The notes below the pieces were generated by a model. It saw only the letters and a list, made by a program, of their open reading frames with translations. It was not told where the DNA came from and ran no database searches. Shown in pieces: positions 16,576 through 22,500 of a stretch of DNA of 22,500 bases (its first letter is position 1; every line of letters starts with the position of its first letter). The DNA is from Symbiodinium natans. Lineage: Eukaryota; Sar; Dinophyceae; Suessiales; Symbiodiniaceae. The DNA lies in NCBI GenBank assembly GCA_905221605.1, contig CAJNDS010002622.1, positions 267,501 to 290,000 of the forward strand, given 5' to 3'. Position numbers and translations under genes: made by a program.

Positions 16576-17895
16576 AAAGGCCTCGCTGGGGGAAGCTCTA
16601 AGCGGCTGAAGTGGCACGGGGAAGGAGAACCATCGCCCCGGGCTGCAGCCAAGCACATGATTAGCCCACACGCATTGGGATGGTCTCCCTTTATACTGAC
16701 AGCCGTCCTTATTAATTAGGGATTTTAGTACCCCACCCCCCTTTATGATCCCTATCAAGGACTGTTAAAGCACCTAGACTTTCTGCGAGCACCCCGGCCT
16801 TGGAGCGGCGTGGGCGATTGCAAATACTTCCCGCCTTTGACCGTCTGCAGTCACCACGAGACATCAGCGTGCCCTAGCGCCCCGTCGTGGGTTCCATGAG
16901 TCACCACGAAAGTCACGAAAGCATACGAACAGCCTTTGCGTCTCACTGGCACGGCACCCCCCGCGAAGCGCTGGGAGAGCAAACTGGCGCTGGCTTGAGG
17001 TTGTCGACGGCGAGGTTTCAGCATCCATTGCGATCACATTGCCCATGAAGGCCTCCACTAGCCGGATCTTGCCCAAGAAATTCAGAACCAACTAGGGTAC
17101 GAACCGACGCCTTCTGGATGTTGTGGCTGATGCCCAACACGACATCAACCATGCTGAGGCCGCTGGGACAGGCAGCGGCCGGTTAGCAACCGTCACCATG
17201 GATCAAAGTTTCAACGGAATGCCGGAAGCACTCAGACATCCTCAAAGTGCCTCTGTTGGTAGAAAAGATATACTTTGGGATGTTCCCCCTTGTACTAACA
17301 GTTTAACAGCTCTTATAGTAGGGAGTATACCCTCTATTATCATTCCTCATGTACTCCTTCCGAAACCCTGGCCTTCATGGTGTGGATGGTGTCCAAAGCC
17401 CCCGTGTCAACTGACCTCGCCGGCGAGAATATTGACAAAGGCTGCGGCCATGCCAAGACTCTCCACACCTGGCTCCAAATCCAACCCAGGTCGTCCAAAT
17501 ACCCCATGGGTATGGTTTTAAGGTCCAAACAAACATAAGCCCAAGGGATTTGGGCCCCAAAACCATAGCTGTTGTAACTATAGCGTGTTGGGACCCTCTG
17601 GACACGTGCAGGAAGCCACCTCCCACTAGTGGGAGCTGACAAGCCAACTTCTATAATTGCGGGCGCCGCAACACCTTGGAGGGTAAATACAACTCAATGA
17701 CATGGGCTTGCACACCAAACACAGGTGGATCGGAGGTTCAAGAGCCTGGGTGTGGCGTGTACTCCCATCACTGGGGCGCTCACGCCCATCTTGTCCTCCG
17801 GAGCCCCCCGACAACCCTCTGCCATTATGGTTAAAGGGTAGTTGGGGGGGGGTGCTGGCTAAGATGGAAGCTCGAAGGCAGCATCAGGCTTCAAC
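16576..17895. other. No clear gene in 1.3 kb, largely free of telomere-like motifs
   Basis: The longest frame (17123-17521 +, first real ATG at 17198) reads plausibly at first (HDINHAEAAGTGSGRLATVT) but matches nothing I know. A second frame at about 17366-17470 (MVSKAPVSTDLAGENIDKGC) also looks coding. Neither has clear splice limits. Confidence 0.3.
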
Positions 17896-17897
17896 AG

Positions 17898-17998
17898 GAA
17901 TAATAGTCATCATTGTAGCAATAATAATGATACGGATAGTAATGATAATAGTGATAATAATAATGATGATAATAATGACAATAATGATAATAGTAAAG
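17898..17998 (+). repeat. (AAT/GAT)n microsatellite
   Basis: About 100 bases of AATAAT, GATAAT and AATGAT trinucleotides. Confidence 0.9.
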
Positions 17999-18312
17999 AC
18001 AAGGCACTTGGGCGCCTCAGGGTTAAATTCGGCCACGTGGAGTAGTTTCCGCCACCAAATATCCTGCGGGCAGCAACCCCAGAGGTCCCTACACAAGCAT
18101 GGGCGATTAGGCCTTTAAGGGTTTAGGGTTTAGGCCTTAGAATCCCTAACCAACCCTATGAAGGGCCTTGTTAAGGGGTTATGTAGGGTAAATTAGCGCA
18201 TGTAGGTACACAAGCATCAGCACCAGAGAGGTGCCATTCAAAGTGCTTGCTACCACATACCAGAATTTTTACTTAAACCAGCAACTCTAACATCCTCAAC
18301 ACCTTTAACCAG
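17999..18312. other. No gene seen
   Basis: A short TTTAGGG pair at 18119-18135; otherwise unique-looking. Confidence 0.4.
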
Positions 18313-18638
18313 CTGGCGGAAAGAGGCCGAGAAGGCGCTGCTGCCCGCGCCGCCGGACGGCGGCGCAAGCATCTGGGGCGACCAGGAGAGCGCCGCCAAT
18401 CCATGGGTAAGTGTTTTCGGCTTTCAGCTTTAATAGGTCTGAGGGGGGGGTATTCTAAACCCTTATAACCCCTAAGGTCTCCCTCTTGTTTTGTGCCTAG
18501 CAGGGGAGGGTCTTCCTTGCAAAGGCCCACAACAAAAACTGCAATGGCCGAAGATGTTTAATGGCGGAAGATGGTGGCCTTTGTTGCAGCCTTTACCTTT
18601 TGTATAACCTGTACACCCACGTACATATATATATATAG
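18313..18638 (+). CDS. Candidate 3' exons of a spliced gene, product unknown
   Basis: Exon 18313-18406 follows TTTAACCAG and is open in one frame (WRKEAEKALLPAPPDGGASI and on, ending AANPW). It is followed directly by a consensus donor GTAAGT at 18407. The intron of 94-97 bases ends in a strong pyrimidine-rich acceptor, with tandem AGs at 18499-18500 and 18502-18503. Both acceptors keep phase 0 and lead into an open frame starting QGRVFLAKAHNKNCNGRRC. That frame runs to TAG at 18636, although its last codons lie in a (TA)n tract, so the true end may differ. No upstream exon was identified and no family recognised. Confidence 0.35.
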
Positions 18639-18685
18639 GTATAAATACATATTACAATAAGGAGTTGGGAAAGAGGGGTGGGTCG

Positions 18686-19030
18686 ATGAAGCCGCAAAGC
18701 GCGCAACGCCGGGGGTGCCAGGCCTGGACCACGCAGTTCATTTTTTGTTTTTTTTCGAAGCTTGCTCGCATCTTGGGCGACGATCTCTCACCGAATCTAT
18801 CTTCGCTTTTTGGCTTCTGTGATGGCAAAATTGTGAAATGGTCGTGGCATTTGAGCGCGTGCGCTCGCCAAATTAAAGCGAAACTGGCATCGCTGTTGGA
18901 CGTCTGTGTTCGCCAGATGCAAGTAGCGGTCGTGGCTGTTGGCTTTGCGGCCTGTTGGACGTGCTCCTTCGTGCCCCCACTGCATGGTCTCTCACTGTGT
19001 GGCGCTGGCAGACTGCATATTTATATGTAG
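18686..19030 (+). CDS. Hypothetical ORF, 114 residues, doubtful
   Basis: An ATG-started frame with a basic N-terminus, alternating helical segments and a hydrophobic part (VAVVAVGFAACWTCSFVPP), ending at the edge of a TG/TA microsatellite. The 10-base text TGTTGGACGT occurs twice in it (about 18892 and 18953). No family recognised, and the length is possible by chance. Confidence 0.13.
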   Translation: MKPQSAQRRGCQAWTTQFIFCFFSKLARILGDDLSPNLSSLFGFCDGKIVKWSWHLSACARQIKAKLASLLDVCVRQMQVAVVAVGFAACWTCSFVPPLHGLSLCGAGRLHIYM

Positions 19031-19062
19031 GTATATCTGTGTGTGTGTGTATATGTGTATAG
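19014..19062. repeat. (TG)n/(TA)n microsatellite
   Basis: TATATGTAGGTATATCTGTG followed by TGTGTGTG and TATATG. Confidence 0.8.
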
Positions 19063-19203
19063 CCTTCAAAGAAGCCCTGCAATACCAAAGTTTATGCCTC
19101 TTCTATGCAGCCCACCTGGAGCCCCCCCCCCCATCCTGAAACTCCAAACCCCCGCACCCGAAGCCGAATTGTGCTTCAGGGGGCCTTTTGTCATGTTCGG
19201 TTG

Positions 19204-19277
19204 AGGGTTTAGGGTTTAGGGTTTAGGGTTTAGGGTTGAGGGTTGAGGGTTTAGGGTTTAGGGTTTAGGGTTTAGGG
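19204..19277 (+). repeat. TTTAGGG array with TTGAGGG variants
   Basis: About ten units, three of them TTGAGGG. Confidence 0.95.
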
Positions 19278-19364
19278 ACTTCTCTTCAGAGACTTTGATG
19301 GACCAACCAATTGAATCTTTCCGTTCCCCTCAGCCCCCCCCCCCCCGGAGCTCTGCCATGCTGG

Positions 19365-19518
19365 GAACCCAAGAACCCTAGAACCCAAGAACCCTAGAAC
19401 CCTAGAACCCAAGAACCCTAGAACCCTAGAACCCTAGAACCCTAGAACCCTGGAACCCTCGAACCCTAGAACCCTAGAACCCTAGAACCCTGGAACCCTA
19501 GAACCCTAAACCCTAAAC
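19365..19518 (-). repeat. Octamer array (GAACCCTA)n, about 19 units
   Basis: CCCTAGAA units with variants CCCAAGAA, CCCTGGAA and CCCTCGAA, ending in two ordinary CCCTAAA heptamers. A telomere-like heptamer with one inserted G seems to have been amplified. Confidence 0.95.
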
Positions 19519-19795
19519 ATAGGGTTTTTTGGGGTTGGAAGGGCTTAGGGCTTTTGGAGATCTATGGACCATACGAGAACTCATCATAAGAACCCCTATC
19601 TAGTTCCTTGAGGCCTTTATAGTTCACTGAACCCGAAACCTGGCACGCGGAGCGTTGCTCGGGCGGGCGGCAAGAGGGATTGGATAGGGTTGGGGGTTTA
19701 TAGGGTTTAGGGTTTAGGCCCCCAAAAATCGCCTCAACGTCCCAAAAAGGTCCAACAAGAATCCCTAGTGACTCCATTGGACCATTGGGACCTAA
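19519..19795. other. No gene seen
   Basis: A TTTAGGG pair at 19697-19719; otherwise unique-looking. Confidence 0.4.
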
Positions 19796-19842
19796 ACCGT
19801 AAAACCGTAAAACCTAAACCCTAAACCCTCAACCCTAAACCC
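19796..19842 (-). repeat. CCCTAAA block with CCGTAAAA variants
   Basis: CCGTAAAA twice, then CCTAAA, CCCTAAA and CCCTCAA. Lies just before the exon-like segment at 19845. Confidence 0.85.
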
Positions 19843-19844
19843 AG

Positions 19845-19905
19845 ACAATCCGAAATCGCAAGGAACTGGAAGCCGCGATCGCCGCCTTCGAAGCCGAGGA
19901 GAGGG
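19845..19905 (+). other. Exon-like helical segment after a CCCTAAA block
   Basis: CCTAAACCCAG ends at 19844. The following frame reads TIRNRKELEAAIAAFEAEER, a strongly amphipathic helix, up to a GTGGGA donor-like site at 19906. GC-rich and distinct from its surroundings. Confidence 0.25.
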
Positions 19906-20940
19906 GTGGGAGGGGCCGTAACGATTCCAAAGAGCTTAGGGTTTAGGGTTTAGGACCCAGGGGTTCAGGTGTTGAAAGGGTTAGGGTTTCGGGTCATGTC
20001 TAGGACATGTCTTGAGGTTCTTTTGCGGTGCTCCTCAGAACCTGCGTTCCTTTCCTTTTGACTCTGGGAGTTTACGAAAATAGGGGAGCCCTAAAAGAGA
20101 CCACCAAATAGTAGGATTCCTTTATCATCAGGACCCCAATAAGATACCCATAATTTCGAAAACCCGCCACATGCCTCAGCTTCTTCCCCAAAAACCCAAA
20201 GCACTCCCTGCCGCTTTCGCTGCCAGGACTTCGGGCGAGCCAGCTCCCTGGCAAAGAAGGCGGGCGTCCTTCCATGGGCCCTAGATACTTTGGCATGGTG
20301 GGGTGGCATTTTGCACCCTTAAGTAGGGTACTTTAAACTCAATAAGGAGTAGAAATTTACATTTTTAATGCTATCCCAACCACGGTTTACTAAAGGGGTG
20401 GAAGGTTTCAGGTGTACAGGGCCAGGGTCTTGGGTTGGCGGGATGGTCTGGGAAGTTGGGACTTCACGGAGCCGTGCAGCTGTGAGATGAAGGGCACATC
20501 GTGACACAGTTGCAAGAGGCTCCGCTTAGTACTCAAACCGTCCTTGGAGCGCTACAGTTGCAGAGTGCTGCTTTTTTTCTTAAGAAGGCAGTTTTTGTTG
20601 CAACTGAGGGAGGGTTTGCGGTCCTGGCTACGTTTGTGCGTGAGCCGAGATACACGAAAGAAGAGGCTAAGGCCTAAACCCTGGACGTCAGTTCAGTTAG
20701 GCGGGAGGAATGAAAGACCTAAACCCCTAACCGCCCTAACCCCTAAAAACCTAAAATCCCTAAACCCTATCCCCTGAGCTCCTAACCTTTCAGGGCTTCA
20801 GCTTCTGAACCTTTGTATGATGCCAGGCGACGGAGAGCCTGGAGGTAGTCGCGCGACGCCACCGGTCCTGAAAAGGGTTTAGGGTTTAGGGTGTAGGGGT
20901 TTAACACCAATCCTGGGAAACTCATTATCCCAAGTTCCAC
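19906..20940. other. No gene seen in 1 kb; small telomere-like motifs
   Basis: Motifs at 19937-19955, 20744-20770 and 20874-20900. Short ORFs on both strands show nothing recognisable. Confidence 0.45.
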
Positions 20941-21000
20941 ACCAAATCGGGCGCCGAGCTTCGGCCTGGTGTTTCAGGGGATAGGGTTTTAGGGTTTAGG
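20941..21000 (+). repeat. Dispersed 60-bp repeat, copy 1
   Basis: Matches 21806-21865 in 57 of 60 positions. Contains an inverted pair GCCGA-GCT-TCGGC (20953-20965) flanked by ACCA/TGGT, and ends in telomere-like GGGTTTTAGGGTTTAGG. Confidence 0.9.
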
Positions 21001-21028
21001 GTTTGGGGTTTAGGGTTTAGGGTTTAGC
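20977..21028 (+). repeat. TTTAGGG block
   Basis: Six to seven units with TTTTAGGG and TTTGGGG variants. Its first part is shared with the 60-bp repeat. Confidence 0.9.
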
Positions 21029-21702
21029 ATGGTACTTGTAGCCTGTATGCCACATCCGGAATGAAACCCGTCCTGTGACACGGAGCCCCTGTAATAGTTT
21101 ATGCGCTAACGCCGACACAGGGGCCTGGCTCCTACAGTCTTTACCGGGGTTCCCCGATCTGTGTGGGGGTTTCTTCGTGGGGGGTTACCATACGGCGACC
21201 ACTCCCCTCAACGTGATATCAGCTTTTTGCTAGCAGGCCCCGTTGGAGGATCAACATGGCTGTTGCCCAGCACAACACGGCACGGCACAGCGCAGCACGC
21301 ACGGTGCGGGCTTTAGCAGAAGCAAGATGGTAGCGCAGGCTCCATACCATATGAACCCTAAACCCCAAACCCTAAACCCTCATTCGGAGCCCCCTAGAAA
21401 CTCTTCAAACTTCTCGAAGCCCCATGCACCAGACGAGTTGCGCTGCTCTCTGCCGAGGCGAGCTTGTCGACTCGGCCGAGCCTGCGCTGCACTTTAGCAG
21501 GTATGCCCCACATGGTAGGGTTTGGGGGTTTAGGGTTTCGGGCTGGGGTTTAGGGTATAGGGATCATCATTGAGACCCTTCATTCGGTGTTTTTTTCGAG
21601 GGGGGGGGTTCTTTTACAGTGCTTTCTTGGACTTCCACGGGGGGGCTCCCGGTGTTTCGCGGAAGGGGTCCGCCGGGGGACATCGGCTCAAGTGCCAGGG
21701 TT
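21029..21702. other. No clear gene
   Basis: CGGCA-rich text at 21276-21310, CCCTAAA units at 21355-21380, and a possible short coding frame (EAPCTRRVALLSAEASLSTR, 21418-21500) before a GTATGC donor-like site at 21501. TTTAGGG remnants at 21515-21562. Confidence 0.3.
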
Positions 21703-21799
21703 GTTGTTATTACTATTATATTATTGTCATTATTAGTGTTATTATGACTGTTAGTTGTTATTACTGTTATTGTTATTCTTACTGTTTTTATCACTGCTA
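21703..21799 (-). repeat. (ATT/GTT)n microsatellite
   Basis: TTATTACTATTATATTATTG-type text, the strand complement in kind of the (AAT)n tract at 17898-17998. Confidence 0.85.
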
Positions 21800-21805
21800 T
21801 GGAAG

Positions 21806-21865
21806 ACCGAATCGGGCGCAGAGCTTCGGCCTGGTGTCTCAGGGGATAGGGTTTTAGGGTTTAGG
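21806..21865 (+). repeat. Dispersed 60-bp repeat, copy 2
   Basis: Differs from 20941-21000 at three positions (A/G, C/A and T/C). The sequence diverges immediately outside on both sides. Confidence 0.9.
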
Positions 21866-22220
21866 ATTTAGGGTGTGTGCGTGTGCGTGCTTGTGTCTTG
21901 CCATGCTAAGGACGTCAATGCTGAAACCACTGACAGTGGGGACTTGTGGCGAACGGCTCCGGGCCAAGACCACGTCAGAGTGCCCTGGTTAGGGGTTGGA
22001 TATAGATATGACGGTTTAGGGGTTGAGGGTGTAGGGTATAGGGAATATGGTTAGGGAATCCTCAACCTACGCACGAAGCTTTCTGGACTCCTGTGGATGC
22101 ATGCGGCCTGTCCAACACACTAAGTTGTGGCCCGTAGCGACATGTGGGGTCTCCCCCAGTCAACCTAGAGATCCCTCTGTCCCCAAACCCAATTCAAATA
22201 GGGTTAAAGTAGCGTCAAAA
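21866..22220. other. No gene seen
   Basis: A short GTGTGCGTGTGCGTGC run and degenerate TTTAGGGG/GTAGGG words near 22015-22045. Confidence 0.45.
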
Positions 22221-22260
22221 GGGGTTTAGGGTTTAGGGTTTAGGGTTTAGGGTTTAGGGG
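22221..22260 (+). repeat. TTTAGGG block
   Basis: Five units ending TTTAGGGG, directly before an exon-like segment. Confidence 0.9.
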
Positions 22261-22335
22261 TCTTCCGAGGCCATGGACAAGCTGGCAGCTGCCCACGAAA
22301 ACGCTGGAGATGCCGAGCGAGCAGAGGCCGGCGCC
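22261..22335 (+). other. Exon-like helical segment after a TTTAGGG array
   Basis: The array at 22221-22260 ends GTTTAGGGG. After it one frame reads SSEAMDKLAAAHENAGDAER and on, up to a GTTTGT donor-like site at 22336. The acceptor could be TTTAG|GGG from the array itself or CCGAG at 22265-22269. Confidence 0.22.
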
Positions 22336-22500
22336 GTTTGTAGCCGAGGGGGGTTAGGGTTTAGGGTGTAGGTTTAAGGTTTTGGGCACAAAATGTAGGG
22401 TTATATTTCCCAAGATCAGCTGAACTTGTCCGACGATTCGTAGGAAACTGTTGTTCCCATGGTCGGTAGGATGTAGTAGGGGATGATGGTTCCGCGCGAA

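Noticed and set aside
19365-19518. CRISPR array
   Set aside because: The units are 8-base tandem repeats without spacers, in a eukaryotic context.
3838-20124. Dispersed repeat GGAACCCTACTATTT (3838) with an inverted partner near 20110
   Set aside because: Only 14 of 15 bases match, which is expected by chance among all pairs in a window this size.
1-22500. Apicomplexan (for example coccidian) origin, since telomere-like repeats are also dispersed there
   Set aside because: An intronless microbial rhodopsin and a secreted choloylglycine-type acylase are not expected there, and CAG-type repeats are missing; a dinoflagellate fits better, though not proven.

Overview
The window looks like nuclear DNA of a dinoflagellate, most likely a Symbiodiniaceae/Suessiales-type genome. 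Three things point there: very many interspersed blocks of the heptamer TTTAGGG/CCCTAAA (the telomere type known from dinoflagellates and plants), an uninterrupted eukaryotic-style microbial rhodopsin gene, and an uninterrupted secreted choloylglycine-hydrolase-family gene, all in sparse, low-complexity-rich DNA. Nothing looks bacterial: there are no operons, ribosome binding sites or tightly packed genes. The organism call is an inference; an apicomplexan or chromerid relative is less likely.

Two genes are clear, both on the + strand and both without introns in the coding part. At 2000-3163 is a seven-helix type 1 rhodopsin of 387 residues. It keeps the retinal lysine, but both usual Schiff-base counterion positions carry uncharged residues, and the protein ends in a coiled coil. 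At 8210-9340 is a 376-residue Ntn hydrolase of the choloylglycine hydrolase/penicillin V acylase family. Its signal peptide appears to be cut directly before the catalytic cysteine.

The rest (about 20 kb) has no long convincing ORF. It is filled with telomere-like arrays in both orientations (largest at 525-751, 4521-4645 and 11271-11440), octamer derivatives (4521-4645, 19365-19518), G/C homopolymers, (TA)n, (CT)n and (AAT)n tracts, an A-rich/T-rich inverted repeat (5519-5730) and a 60-bp dispersed repeat (20941-21000 and 21806-21865).

Reading all frames for short segments bounded by splice-like signals gives several exon-like islands. The best are a phase-consistent five-exon chain at 9491-10353, a two-exon chain at 15204-15676 whose intron takes its acceptor TTTTAG|GG from a telomere-like motif, and a two-exon chain at 18313-18638 with a GTAAGT donor. 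Others lie at 4268-4319, 6587-7066, 7481-7549, 10538-10600, 16137-16178, 16288-16338, 19845-19905 and 22261-22335. They were found by eye, so they are hypotheses that transcript data could settle. Together they suggest that this 'empty' DNA hosts small-exon genes whose introns are made of telomere-like repeats, which supply CTAAAC (branch-like) and TTTAG|GG (acceptor-like) sequences.

The two clear genes have no obvious joint pathway. One is a light sensor or channel candidate, the other a secreted amidase candidate.
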